Of a DNA stretch of 64,000 nucleotides, positions 13,401 through 28,600 are shown in pieces; within the stretch, counting starts at the first letter, position 1; every line of letters starts with the position of its first letter. The stretch comes from Baylisascaris procyonis. Lineage: Eukaryota > Nematoda > Chromadorea > Rhabditida > Ascarididae. Where the stretch lies: positions 2,108,001 through 2,172,000 of the forward strand of contig JAZARR010000187.1 in the NCBI GenBank assembly GCA_037389465.1, in the 5' to 3' direction. The notes under the pieces were generated by a model, which saw nothing but the letters and a program-made list of their open reading frames with translations, made no database searches and was not told the origin of the DNA. The translations under genes were made by a program, and so were the position numbers.

Positions 13401-16400
13401 TTCAGTTGTTCAATGAAAACCTTTTCCTTATATTATTTTGCTGTATTTATTCTCTTTTAGATATCGTTGTTTATTGAAACGACGACAATGCATCTAAAAA
13501 ATAAAATTTTTTCCCAGATTTTTATCACTGATAATCAGTCCAATGATATCCATTCATCCAATCAGTGACCCTTTGCTATGTACAGTACCTGCTTCCCGCC
13601 TCCCTCCCACCATTCCCTTATTATACGCTCTCCTGTAAAGCTCTTCCACTATATTCACAGGAAAATTTTGCTTTTTATTTGATCTTTGCAACTTTTCAAG
13701 CTATCATTTCAGAATTTTCACTTCTCTATACATGTTTCTCTCTCTGTTCCTTTGTATATCTGTAGTAGGTCTTTCAATATTTCCAAATCAATAATTGATT
13801 AAAAAAAAATAAAATTGCAACTGATTTTGCAAAAATCACAACAATAAAGAACAAACTACTTGGCTTTTTGCCAGATGTTGTTTTTTTTTGAATCCCTTCT
13901 GATGTATCACCATTGAAATGCACAAATGCGAGCATTCTTCTAAAGTTTTGAATTTATTTTTATGCGTTTATTTAATTGTTGGAAAAGATCTTTAAAAAAT
14001 TTGAATATTATCGTTATATTTTATTTAGGTGCATATAGTGGAATTTATTATGCTTGGATCAAAGATCACTTTGTCGATTTTCTAATCTCATCTATGAATT
14101 ATTCTATCCTCTCTACTCCCTTATTATTCTAATGGATTCTTTTGCATTTTCAACTGTCAAATATATTTCTTTCTAAGTGCAAATTTATTTTAAAAAAAAC
14201 TTTCATACATCATTTCCATTCGATTCTCTAGAAAAATATCATTTCATAATTTTCAACTTATCAATTATTATTATTATTTACTTATTATCAAATTAATTTC
14301 AAAATTTATTAAAATATTTTCTTTCACAATTAATCTTTAATTGTTTATTAAATCTTTACGCTATTTATTGCATAGATTACTTATACAGCAAACATTAATA
14401 TAGTGACTGGTTGTTCTATTCGATTTGCCCCTTTTTTTATTGACTGAATGAAGTAGAATTACAAAATTCGATTGGTTTTTAATTACACTAAATATTACTA
14501 AATATTAAAATGTTGAAATAAATTTTCATCGTCATAACTTAAGTTGATACCTTTATCATTAGCAATGAAACCGTTTTGATATTCACATGATAAAAACAAA
14601 CAAGATAGTTAAGTCGTCGAATGATCGTAATCGTTAAACACAACACCTAAAATTAGGAACTGATTCGAAATAAACCTGAAATTCTACTCCCAGCAATTTT
14701 TGATATTCGGCTTTTGTGACGTTCTCAATGATATTATAATATTTTATTGTTTATATTATTATTATGGTCGAGTTTTTAGTAATTGAATTAACAAATATAA
14801 TAATTTTTTTTATAATTTTATTAATAATTTGATAATTTTTAGTAATAATAAATTTATAATTATGCTAATTAAATGCTTCATTAAGAAAGATGAGTGCAAA
14901 ATGTTAAATGAAATTTGCATAAGGATTCTACTAGTGATGATGAATAATCAAGATTGGCACGTTGTGACTGCAAATGTATATTTTCGAACTTCAGTAATGA
15001 AATTCCATCATTGCGTCCGGATATTGATTGACAATATTTGAGAAAGAACGCTTCTTAGCATATCGAGACCGATTTTCTTTGACTTCAATTCCATATCAAA
15101 TGCATAGAAACTTAAGCTTCTTTAACTTTGGATTTGACCTATATAACTAGATTGCATTTAACCAATATTACTGGAATGATCGGAAATGAAACGTTAAAAT
15201 TATATCATTCCTTCTGAAAACTTTTTAGAAGTTTAGAAAATCCTTTTTCTCAAATCAAGAACAGCTGAACGGTAAAAACGAAATTATTTAAAGAAAAAAA
15301 AAATCAACTATATTTAACCGATAATCCACCAAAACTTCCAAAATCTCATCTATTTTTCTCGTTACTCCATCACCCATCTGAAAATGTCAGTGGATCTTGA
15401 ATTCTCGAGGGCTGGCATAGGTGGATTACGGGCCTCGGCGGCAAACGTTAGCCGCTCGGGCACTGAGGTGCATGCATTTGGATAATAACACTTATTTTTG
15501 GACGTTGTTAAGTCTTCATGGCGAAACTTTAGTTGCATGGATCCCAGGGATCCTTTAAACTTGCAGACTCCCACTAAGATTTTAGAGTCTAGCGAACCAA
15601 ATACGGTTTCACCGAGTTCCATTCTTCCACGTCGTACATTCAAACACTATCAGCGGATATGCAATCCACTCGTAAACGATCTGCCTGTTCAGATTACTTT
15701 TTAAAAACCACTAGCTGCTTGTATTACGAGGCAATACAAATTTCAAGTCGAAAGGAGGGGAAGGAAACTGGATTGTGAAGAATGGGAGGACGATTCATCC
15801 ATGGCAGGTTCATTTGGGCAAAGAAAGACGCAATTTCCCCTTTCTTTTTTTTATTTTCCCCATTTCCTAGTTCCCAGCCGTCTGCTTGATTTGCACTATG
15901 AATTTTCTTCATCTTATTAAGATTCGATTTTCAATTTCAGCTTCTGTTAATAAAACCAACAACAAATCTCTTTCTCTCGTTTTTAAAAATTTATTTTTTA
16001 ATTTCAGGTTACGCATGCAGGTTCATCAACACCTTCAACCAGTACAACAAGTGAAACACCGCAAATGAGTTTATTGGGAAAAGCAAAAACAGCTGCAATG
16101 TCACGTATAAGTGGCGTACGCAAACTTCGTTCCGCTTATGGTGGACAAATTCCCGAGTTCGGTGTTGAAGGACAACGTGAACTTGCCGTTCACATGCAAA
16201 GGGTATCAGATTTTATTTCTTCAGCCTCCTCTTATCATGTTATATGAATGCCTTCCAATGAGCTTAAAAAAATTCGTACGTAAAATACATGCATACAACG
16301 AGAGCAACCTTTGACTGTCAATAAATCTGTGGATTTTTTTTTTTGCATAAATTAGTTGAAATTTCGGAGGAATTTTTTAAAATTACTTCAATATTGAATC

Positions 16401-19400
16401 TGACGGTTTCGAATACTTTCTAACGATGACGTCATAGATTTGTTAGAAAATACATTTTAATAGATTTGAGAAAAGTCAGAGATTAATTCGAATTTTCGAT
16501 CTCACTTCCTACCCGATAAATCTCCTCATGGCGCTTATAAAACCATTTTCAGTCTTTTCGGCTTGTCCTTTTAGTAAATACGTTTTTCGCGACATCCAAT
16601 GTTATTGATGAGGTGCTTTTACACTAAGTTAAGATGTTGTTCTTGCAAGAAAATTGAGACCATGTGTTGAAGAAACCTTTGATGATTTCCTGAATGCACA
16701 CTAAGTTTTGGAGTCAACTAACCTAATTTCAAGGGCATGATTTGCTGAAGGATTTCTGAGAGCTAAGCTAGTAGAGCTTCAGGACGATAATCTCTGAACG
16801 ATATATTCGAATCACGTTCAGAAAAATGTTTTTGACCTCTCTCTTTTCTTTAATTATCGTATTTACAAAGATTACCTTTGCACCACATGGAAACCCACTT
16901 GCACCACCTTCATAGTATACAGCCTGTCATATATCATTACACAGTAAAAAATTGGGCTGCATGGGGATTGCGATTGCAGAGCCGCGCAATTCTGATTGCT
17001 TTCCGTTGTGATCTTTCGAAGAGGTAGATCCATTGCAGCATTGATCTATACTTTCAGTCAATGAAAATTGATCCTCTATAACAGTTTTTTTTTTTGCGAA
17101 ATTGATAAGTAATAATTTTAAAAAATAGAACTTGTAACACCTTCATATATTATCGTGAAAAAAAACGTCATATACTCACAACACTTGAGCGCTTCGCATA
17201 AAAATTTTCTAGATGCCCATGAGCTCAATAAAAGCAACCAATTGGTCAGGTCGATAGAACAGCGTAACAATATTTTGTATATCTTTAAATTCAAGTCCGC
17301 AATGATCTCTCAATTAATATGCATATTTCTTTGTATTCGCATAAAAGTCATTTCAAAGAGAATCGTAAGACGAGAATATATGTGCTGTTAAAAGCAAATG
17401 AAACGTCTATAGATGATTGTGTGCGCTCGTCATTGCTTTACTGCTATCGTCAACTATCGAATGTTAAATTGCTTTACGTTCGTCGATTTACGATGTATTT
17501 TAATCGTTTCCCAGCAGTTCCCTCCAATTAAATATCGACCGATTTTTTGCACTTTACTATGTGGAATATGGAATAGAATACGGTATAGAAAATAGAATAT
17601 AGAATAGGAAATAGAGTATAGATTGGACAGTATAATAGAACGTAAATTAGACACAGTATAAAATAGGCTAGGAGTATAAAAGACGGAAGAAAACCTAAAA
17701 TATAAATTAGAGTATAGAATAAAATATAAAGTAGAGAATGGAATAGAGAATTTATATAGAGTATAGAAAAGCATAGAAAAGGATATAGAATCCATTATAA
17801 ACTATTTTTATTTTTGAAGCTATTAGAGCTGATAGATAGCTGTTAAAATAGAAGATCAATTATTGATTGACTAATGTCACTTTTGGCCTCGTGACCGTTT
17901 GGATGAGAGAAAATTTACCCGCTTAGGTGGTTGTCAAGAACTAATAGCTTATGAAAAGGGAGGGTTGATTGTTCAACCCCCTCCTTCCCCTCCCCCTCCT
18001 CTTTTTTCCCGTCCCCTCCCTTCCCCCCATTGTCGCCTCCCATCCATTCTTTGAAGGCATAAAACGAATAGAAAAGAGTGGAAACTGGGTGGCAAAGGTA
18101 ACGGTTTTTCTTGGCACTCTTAGTGAGTTGCTAATTTTTGAAAACTTGGTTGACATTCCATCTTCCGCCTCTTGCTCCTTCGCTCTTCTATTCCAAGTTT
18201 AAGGTTTATAAACCTGTCCGTTTCTGGAATACCTTGGTAATTGCTATTTGGGTCTTGACGTAAATGAAGATGTGTAAAAAGAACCTGAAGAGGGATGATA
18301 GCTGAATAGTGCGTGGGAGTTGTGTTCGCATGCTCGTTCTCCCGCTTATAATCTACTTTCCATTCTTTTAGTACTCTTTACGTGTTGATGATGTTGCTGC
18401 CTTGTCATGTCCTCTTCCTCTTCTTTGCACGAAGGAAATAACTGCGCGGATTCTTCAGCGATGGTTAGCGTCAATCCTTGATTCGTCTAAAAGCCTGCAA
18501 TTTATTAATGGGAATACTGAGAACCATATCAGAGGTGCTGGCACGATATGCGCTTTTTATATTCTGCTTATTTAACCAACCGCTCTCATCAAATATCCTA
18601 AGAAATATAATATGCAGAATAATGCGTTCACATTTTATTTGATTCGATTGTCGATGCGAATTTGTCACAAAAGATTCGTTTTTCATCTATTTGAATGGCG
18701 CAAAAACCAAAACGTAGAAATGAATGGCGCATTTTCCCCAATTTAAATTGCCCGCTTTTGCAAATGAGAATTTTGCAAATTTTGCAAAAATACCTTATAA
18801 ATATGAAAATCAACTAGCAAATGGTGCACATAACGAAATTTTTCAAATGCATTTCAAAAAAGTTTATCAATTACAATGAAAAATAATATGAGAGATAGAA
18901 ATGCGCTATTTCGTTTCCATAGATATTTGAATACGTTAATATTCATTATTTTTCATTATTATTCATTAATTGCAAATGCATTTTAATAAGTTGTTGAGAA
19001 AAATTTTCAGCTTTTTTTTTTTCGACCAGTCAATTGCGAATTCTCTATAGCAACTATTTTAGCAATTTCATGTGTTTGCTTTGATGTGTATGTATGTGTC
19101 TGTTTGTTTGTCTGATGGTTTCTCTGCCGCATATTTTGTGTTCGAGAAGCGCTGAAAATAGTGCTATGAAATTTTATGGTTATACTATTAGAATATAGGT
19201 TGTTCAATTTGATTAACTGAATTCTGAAGAATATTCAAAATATTTCAATATTTGTATATATTTTAGAGCGATCAGATTGTCTTATTATACTTAGTGGTTC
19301 GTAAAAAATCTTATAAAGACTTATATAAATGATCGAATCGATTAAAAAATAATTATGTTTTTTTGCATATTTTATTATATGTTTTTTATTGCCATTGATT

Positions 19401-19535
19401 GATTTATAAGCGATATTGTGAAAAAGCACATATTGTGCTCGTTGCAGTGGTGCGCTTTTCTGTTTGTTTAGATTTTTTTGCGAACTTTTCAGCAAAGCAG
19501 CACAACAAATCCGTATCGTTGCTGTTGAAATAATT

Positions 19536-19607
<72 letters not shown>

Positions 19608-22600
19608 TTTATTCACGCTAATTGCCTTCCCTTCATATCATTCATTTTTTCCCAGACGATGTAATTGCTTTCATGCAACGTGGATATGAGTACGTTTAAG
19701 CGTTTTTTTTCAGTGAAAAAAAAATCGTAACGTTTCTAAGCGTAAAAGCATAAAGTGCATTCACATGCGTGAATATCGTTTGAATTTCTGCACTCAAAAT
19801 AAAGCGTAATTCATTCTTTCATACACATATTTTTAATTCTTCTTTTCGATGAATTTGTTCATTGCCTAACGAAATTCAAGAAAGAATCGCTTTTTTTTTA
19901 ACTGAAAAGAAAACTGAAGGCAAATAAATCGAAAAAAGAATCTATTTTTTTTCATTAGTTTTGAGAAATTTTTGTAGAGAATTTGTGGAAATTTTATAAA
20001 ATTCCTTTAGAAGAGAGCAAATGAAAGATGCATTTGAGTAAAGTTGCATTTATGAGTAGTGTTTATTTTCAGTTTTTTTTTTTGAAAGATTAACGACAAT
20101 TTCGTTTTGAAAATTTACTTAAAATTTGCAACTTATGAAGTTTCGTTATTTGCAATTTGCGAAAAACTCAGTTATCAGGTTAACCGACATATGCAGTAAT
20201 TATATACATAACATGCTTGGATGGAGCCAAAATATTGCCTCGAAGCGCTCCGAGCTGCAAAGTTAGAACTCGACTCGAGTCTAGCATGTGCTATTTTAAA
20301 TCTATAGGAATAAGAACATTTTTGACGTACAATTGTATTGCTACTTGAGGATTAAGTAGTTGACATTCTGGAAGGGATAACACTTTGAGGATTAAGCAGT
20401 ATTGGAGCCTTGAATTACATTCACCTTTAATGCCGTGATGGGCAATAAGTTTATAAATTATGCATCTCAAAAATGTTCGAAGACAGTATGATATTTGTAA
20501 ATAGACTAAGGAAATAAAAAAAGACATCGAACTTTGTTATGCATAATTTGGAAAAATTTGGGTTTTGAAAAAAGAAAATTTTTCTTTAATTTTAGAAGAA
20601 TTCAAAAGAAAATTGATTGAAGTTTTATATCGCGAAAGTTTTTTTCAAAAAATTTTTACCTATATTATTTGGAAAATTTAAGATACGGAAATTTTCGGAG
20701 GAATTGTTGGGAAAAAATAAGAGAAAAATCCAATTTATTAAATACATTTCAATAGTATTTTATATTTGCGTTGAGAACATTATTCCCGAGGGTTCACGTA
20801 CGAAGTATCTCTTGCATTATGAACGAGTGACGTCATATTGAATATGCTATTAGCTAATGGCTTAGTAATAAATATTTTGTGTGGCCTAGGGGCAGTAATT
20901 TCTCTAATGGGTATTAGCGCATACCTTATCGATATGAGCCCAATATTGCCTTATTACATGTTTCATAAGTGACCAGTAAACACTTCAAATGACCAGTTAA
21001 GCACTTCAAATGACCAACCAAACACTTCAAATGCTCGATTGAATTTAAATATTCATTCAAAATTTGTATGGATTGTATTCGTTAAAAGTATTTTAAAGAC
21101 AAAAAAAAATTTTTTTTTTGTAAAAGTCCTCGTTCCTTGTTCAATTTCCCTAAGATTATATTGTAACGGCTCAAAATTTGCACGGAAACTGTTTGTTTTT
21201 AGAAAATATCAAAAAATCCCAATTGCAGTATTCTTTCTTTACGGTATTATTAGCTGTTTATACCGTATTTGTAAACATAAAACTCCGAGGGGATTTTGAA
21301 ATGGTACTCGTCTATTATCGTTATATTGAAGCGGCAATTAGGCAAGTATTCAGTTTGCTTGATGACATTTTATTTAGAGAAGAACAGATAATCAATGTAA
21401 AACATTTTGGAATCTAGCCAATACGCTACAGTATTCCAGCAAACCAAAAAATTTTATCTGAACAGTAACAATTTTTTTTTCATTTTTTAGAGTGGTTGAC
21501 ATCTGGGAAAATTCAATGGAATTGAAATATTGCCAAATTTCAGCTAGACGAATGGGGACCGAACGTTTTTAAAATCAATGAATTGAGCAAAGGACATTCT
21601 CTCACTGCCATTACTTATACGATATTAAAGGTAAGTGATTATCTTAGATCAATTTTGGAATCCAATTGTCTTTCATTGAGAAGGAGGAATCTAATTTTTG
21701 AAATTCATAGCACTAAAATTTTGTTACTGTTGATTGCAAGACTGTTCAACCGGAAATTGTCTTCTAACAAAGAAATTATACGATCCTCTCCCAAAAAAAA
21801 AAAAAAAAAAATCGCACCTTGAAGAGATTTGAACCCCTATCATATTTAGAATCGCTGAAGGTGTTGACCATCCAGCGGTGCACTGCTACGTTTTTTATTG
21901 AATATCCTAGTAGCAATTTTTTTTCCTTTTTTTTTGAAGAAGTGCAATAAATTCCAACACACAATCGAAAGAGTTCTTGTGCTTGTTCATTTTATATTCT
22001 TTAATTCAATTATTCTAAACTGAGTTTTTTGTGATTTCAAAGAAATTTTAAAGCACTTCACTATTCATATCTGCTAACTTTTCTATTAAGTTATTAAAAA
22101 GTGCAACTTCTCTATCGGGGAATTCCAATTTTATTTCAATTATGTGAAAAGAAGTATATAATTAGCTTTTCATATTTTACTTAAAAATGAAACTCATTGT
22201 TTTTCTCTCATTTGAAATATTTTAACAAGAGTTGAATGATATATTAAGAAAAACGAGCAATAGCTAATATTAACGTTAATATCGTCACGAATATAATTTC
22301 CTTCTAAATTCTGCTCATGAATCGACCCTTTTGTTGAATATTAATATAGTTGATATTAATTATTTAGCCATAATGTTGCATCGGAAACGAATATCCACAA
22401 AAAGTATTTCCATTATTATTTTTTAAAAAATATTTTTAGATTTTATTGTAATGATGTATATCTTTTGCAATGAGCAAATCTGTGTTGCTATCGAGAAACT
22501 AAAGGAAGTGAAGAAATTAGGGAGAGGGAGCGGAGAAACGAAGGAATAGTTGGCTGAATGATATGCTATTTCCTCGTCGTCAATTAATAGTTGTCCCATG

Positions 22601-25600
22601 GAATGTCAACATTTTAAATTCGAAGATTTTATGACCGATTACAATTTACATTTTTTTTACTAAATGACGTCATCAGAAACAGTGGAAAAAAATAAATGAG
22701 AAGATCCACTGAGAGGAGATAGTAGGTGGGCGAAGGAGAGGCGGAGAAGTGACGAGAGGTAGTCGATGAGAGATAGTCAAGCCAGGAGGACGAATGTAGG
22801 CGGGGGGGGGGGTGGTCTGCTTCTACTGCCGATCGTATAATGTCTGATTGCGTTATTCGAATAAATTCATTGAATGAATGGAAATCCTAATGATTGCATC
22901 ATTATATACTTATCGATCCGCCTATTTGCTCTACCCTCAGCCTCTATTCGGCGATCGATCTTTACTAAAGTTATTCGTTTTTGCGATCCACTAAATCCTA
23001 TTTTATTATTTTAAATTATCATTAAAAATTATCGACAAGATTTTGAGAAATTTTTTTTCGACGCAAATAATCCATTCGATTTTCAATGAAAAATTAATAA
23101 ATTTTGCATGTGAAAAAAAATTTCATCTCTTAATAAGCGAATAGAATATTACATGGAATATCCCGTTCGATCCCTATTCTTCATTGAAGTCAAATTAATG
23201 CAGTAAACGTTTTATCTCATAAGATTGGCAACATTTTCGATAGTAATAACGATCGGGTTTTATTTTTGAATGAAATAAACGAAATTTTATTTAAAAGTTT
23301 AGGACTGTTCAATAGCATATGCATAGGTAAGATTGCTTTAACGAGTGAGAAAAATAAGGAGATGAGATAGAATAAAATGAAAGAAAGGGAGGAGTAGGAG
23401 TAGGCAACGTTGAAACTATGACATCACAATTGGAAAATTGCCATGGGGCATTTTTTTTAATTGAATTAATGAGAAATAATTAAACAATCTATAATGTATT
23501 GCATTTTTTCCATAATATTTCATCAATAATACAAAATTCAAAAAAAAAAAAAATTTGTAAATTTGAAAACAAAAATCAATCGATAAATTGGCAAATCAGA
23601 AACGATGAATATTTGTTGGTTTATTGTTTTGCAGAATCGTGGTCTTTTGAAGGCGTTCGAGATTCCTTCAGGAGCATTGATTACCTATTTGCTACATTTG
23701 GAGCATCATTACCGTGATAATCCCTATCATAATCAAATTCATGGTGGTGATGTAGCACAATCGACAAACGTACTCATTTCTTGTCCTTCTCTTACTGTAA
23801 GTTGGAACTTTCTGTTACGGTAGATTGAATTTCATTACTGTAAATTATCGTAAATCACCCTAAATTATTGTATAAAACTTTCTACTATTGTAAACTGGTG
23901 TTTCATTTCGACTCTCATGCTCTTTTTCCATTACATGTTTATACATATATATGTCATCAAAAAAAGATACGCATCTTTTTTCAGCTTTGAATAAATCTTT
24001 TAAATGATGAAAAAAATGCGGAGTCGTTCTTATTGAAATCCGTTTTTGAGGTTTGCGAGAGCGCATTGGTATAGTAAGGATTTAAGCTCTATCATTACTG
24101 CAAAGTTGGATGAAAAATTCGAGGAAAAATCTCACTCCATATGAATAGTTAATTTTTTTTTAATCATCGGGTGTATTCTGTTGTCCTTCATAAAAAGATG
24201 AAAAGAAGCGCGTCGCAAAGTTCCACACATTCGAAGAATTCGATGGGATAGAAAAGATTGGCGTAAAAAATTAATGGAATTACAATATAGTATTGAACTC
24301 GAGATGAAGTAGTATTGGTCTTGAGATGCAAATTTCAGAGAAGGTCTATTCGCTTTGCTGATCTCTTCCCGATTCAGCTATGAGAAAATAAATTTGATTT
24401 TCTTCTTGTTTCCTTTATGCTGAATTAATTTCTCATTAAGGATTTTTTATAGTCTATATAGGTATATTTGAGTCCAGATTGCGATTATCTTGTCCTTTCT
24501 CTTTTCATGTTTCTTCCATCCTAATTTCTGACTGAGAATGTCGATTTGCATATCAAATTTTGCTTTGAAGGGTGTCTTTTCGGAGCTCGAGGTGCTATCA
24601 GCGATATTCGCGAGTGCAGTGCACGATGTTGATCATCCTGGTTTCACCAATCAGTATCTTATCAATTCAAGTAAGCTTTACAGTAATATATGCTACAGTA
24701 AAATGGTAAAAGATAAGGAGTGAGAGAGAATTTTTATTTTACAGCATAGTTACCAATATTTACTTATTACTTTTTCCTTTCTTTTAATTAAGATAACTTT
24801 ATTGAGGAAGTCGAAATGATTAAAACAATTAATTATTTGGCAATTAAAATATTTCTATTAACTTCCTTTCTTTTTTCAATTTGACATTTGTTTCGTTCCA
24901 TAACGAGACAATCTAACGATATGATGGAACTCGATCAAAAATTTTTTCTAAAGAATGAGTCTTTCGTGATGAATTTAATGATGTTTTATGACTAATTTTT
25001 TGTGACAGTCGTTTTTTTTTGGCGACAATTATTTTTTCCTCACAATGCTATATGATATCATTTACCATTTCTTAAAAAATTGTTGAATATTTCAAAAATT
25101 TTGGATTTTTTCCGTGGTGTTTTTTTTTTGAAATTCTGGATTCTGGATGTGTTTTGTGGATTTCTTCCATGGTTCCGGATACCGATTTTTTTTAAGATTC
25201 TGAATTAGCGATAATGTACAACGATGAATCGGTTCTTGAGCAGCATCATCTGGCCGTCGCATTCAAATTACTTCAAGATTCGAATTGCGATTTCCTTGTT
25301 GGACTTACGAAGAAGCAACGACAAATGTTTCGAAAGATCTCTATTGAAATGGTGAATTTCTTCTTTTTTTTGCATCTAATAAATTTTTATTTCATTTTAA
25401 TCTATTGATTAGCTTTCTTTTTTTTATTTGATTCATAAATCTAACGCAGCAATTCGATTTCCCATTCGTTCATTGATTTCAACGTTACCTCAGAGGTTTG
25501 ATACATGTTGATGAACTTGTTATATATAGGCTAGCAGTAATTGTTATTTATAACAAAAACCTGTGTTATCGTAAGGCCTCTCGTTAGTGAGTTTAATGCA

Positions 25601-28600
25601 TTTCACGTGTGTTGGAATGGCGAGCCTGTACGATGCCAAGATCCATTACTGCATAGTATCCATTACGGCATGATATCGTTTTTCGAATGTCGTAATGGCT
25701 TGTGTAATTATTTCCTATCGATCTATGTCGTTCACATTTCAAATCTTTTTACCTTCTCAAGTGCTTCAATAGGGATATTTTAGCAAACTATTGTGATAAA
25801 AATGAGTGATTTCTTATATATTCACTAATCGTCTGATAAATATTTAAATAAAATATTTAAATAAAATAAGAGTGATAATTAAAAAATCTCTTTTTGTTTT
25901 GATCGAATTTATTAAGAACTAAGTCAACTATGATGAATAGGCACATAACTTTATATAATCTGTGATTTTATTGTCGCAAAACCATTATCCTCAATGTTAA
26001 ACAACAAATTAGAGAAATACAGAAAACTTTTCGTTATTTAATCGAGGAAAGTGTATGCAAATTTTTTCTACCTTTGAATCTCTATAACTTCTCCCAGAAA
26101 CGGTGCGCCAACATGTCGATGATATTAGAGGTGATAATTTAATCTATACCAAGTTACTGGTTGATGTAATATGTGTGTCTGTCTGTGTATGTATGTGTCT
26201 GTGTATGTCTGTCTGTGTATATGTCCTGTGGTGTCAAGTCGTAAATCAGTGAAGTTAATAGTTACGAAATTTATTTGATATAACCTTTTGCATAAGGCTG
26301 TTTAGAAGAGTTCAATAAGAAGACGTTATTCCATATATTTTTATTTGTTGGTATATTGTAAAATTGATTGATCGGGTAAGGGTAAAACAGTTTGATGAGG
26401 TACGCAAAAATACATATCATACTAGTGGCTTTGGTACGCTTCCTTGCCTATTTTTAGCAATTGAATATTACATCTTGTAACGAGTGGGGAAGGTCGTGCG
26501 TTGTAGTTTAGCGGTATAACGTCTGTTCGGCAAGCGATAAGTCCCTGGTTCGCATTCGTCTAGAAACAGTATTTTCTTAAATCCTGTAAAAAATCGTTAC
26601 ATTTTATAATATTTGACTACGTTTAAGTATTTCCACTATATGGACTTTGTATTGTCCATTATATGGAATTTGTATTGTTCATTATAAAGCCAATTGTCTA
26701 GAAATATTGTTTTCGATGAAAATATTCTAAAAATTATATGCTTTAACGATTTCATTTATGAACGCTAAAGAAGATCAACGAAACAAAAGAAAAATCAATC
26801 TCACTAATTCCAATTTTGTTTAGTTTTCTGATGCGTAAATTGTCGACGCGAATTCAGTTAATCAACTTTTTTTTTGGCAAACAAGGGATTTGATGCTTCC
26901 ATTATTCCACTTCAATAAACAATTCCTATAGCTAATGTTCTATAAAATATGCAAGGGGAGTGTTGCTTAAATTTTGAGGCATTTTAATGAAATAAAGCTA
27001 TATTTTATAGAAATGTTTTAAAGTTGAACAAGGCTCATCTAAATAAGAGTACGAGCTCCCTCCTATCTATTCCTCTCCTCATAAAGTAGAAAAAAGAGCC
27101 AAGCAAATGATGGCATAAGGGGATGGGGGTGAGGGAATTATGTATTTTTCGAAATACATTTATATCGTTTATTCTAAAGTTCTTATCTTTTCATTTTCTA
27201 TTATACAACTTTTTGCCAACAATTTCTACCCCACAAAGTCTTCTTGATCATTAAGGTAGGGAAATGGGGTATTGATTGGGTTTATGAACTATCCAGTAGG
27301 AACGAAAATAAGACGATTAACTGCTTCACTGCATTATAATGGCAAGCATTTCGATCTAACGAACGTTAGGCAAAATCGCTGCTAGCATATAATTGACCAC
27401 TATGCATATAGATCTCACTGAAGTTATTCCCGTTTATTGCCGAATTTCAAAGAAGCTAATTTTCTGTGCAGAATTTTGTGGGACATGAACGAGAGTGGAA
27501 AAGCACATCAAAAGAGTTGGCACAATATGTGCTTTTACAGTGATGCTTATCAAAACAGTCATTTTCATAAACCGTTGCCAAGAAATAATAGAAAATGTGC
27601 AAGAATTTTGATATGCATATTTTATTAGACCGATCGCTCGTAAAAATTTTTACACGAAATGTTGTTCTCCTTCTAATCTAATGAAGTGTCTATAGTTTTT
27701 TATATATATATATATATTTAAGTCACCTCAAGCTCGTTCCATATTTATCCTTTTGTAGAGATTATATCCATCGAATTTCTCAGTTGTTGGTGTTTCAGGG
27801 TTCAGACAATTAATTCAGAAATGCATGCAGATATGCACATAGATATGGGGCTATCATAATCTGTTTTGTAATTGCAAATCTGTCGACATTTCGAAAAAAA
27901 CAAGATGAGCCTACTCCTTAATAAAAGCTCCTCTTTTTATTTTATATTGTTGATTTAGGTGCTCGCAACGGATATGTCAAAACATATGAGCTTATTGGCC
28001 GATCTTAAAACGATGGTTGAAGCGAAAAAAGTTGCCGGATCATCCGTTCTCACCTTCGATAAATTTAATGATCGTTTACAGGTGAATTCTTAACATTTCT
28101 TTCACATCGCTATTGAATATGTAACCTTTCTCTAAAGTTTATTCGAAATTTTTTCAACGATCGCTGAAATGTTGGTAAATTATTGTTGAAAAAAAAATTT
28201 TTTTTTTTAATTTTGGTAAATTTCAACGATTGCCAATTATTGTTGAAATGAAATCAAATTTGGTAAAAATTTGACAAAGAAAAATTTACATACATATCGC
28301 CTTATCTCATTTGCATATCATTTTTCTGCAGTGAGAATTACGCACAAACATTGCGCTAAAAGTATTCGCAATTCCAAGTGATTGCAATTTAGTGAAATGG
28401 AAATAATGAAATACGATCTGGTTGAAGACATTTTTCGAGTATAGATTTAGAACCTAAGGGGCGTTGGTTAAGGGGAGGGGTGACGGAAGAGAAGGGGATT
28501 TTTACTTAATATATATAGTTGGGAATCTCTTACATATTGAAGTTTTTGAAATATTTTATAATATTTAATTTTAAATTCTCATTAATATAGAGATTCAAAT

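Noticed and set aside
19235..19664. Arg-Glu and Leu-Ser rich frames around 19.5 kb
   Set aside because: Translation of the (CT)30 microsatellite.
24055..24110. tRNA-like start GAGCGCATTGGTATAG
   Set aside because: No B box or T arm follows at tRNA spacing.
25209..25351. Shorter pde-4 exon g using the TTAG at 25205-25208
   Set aside because: It would delete conserved SELA and break the phase with exon f.
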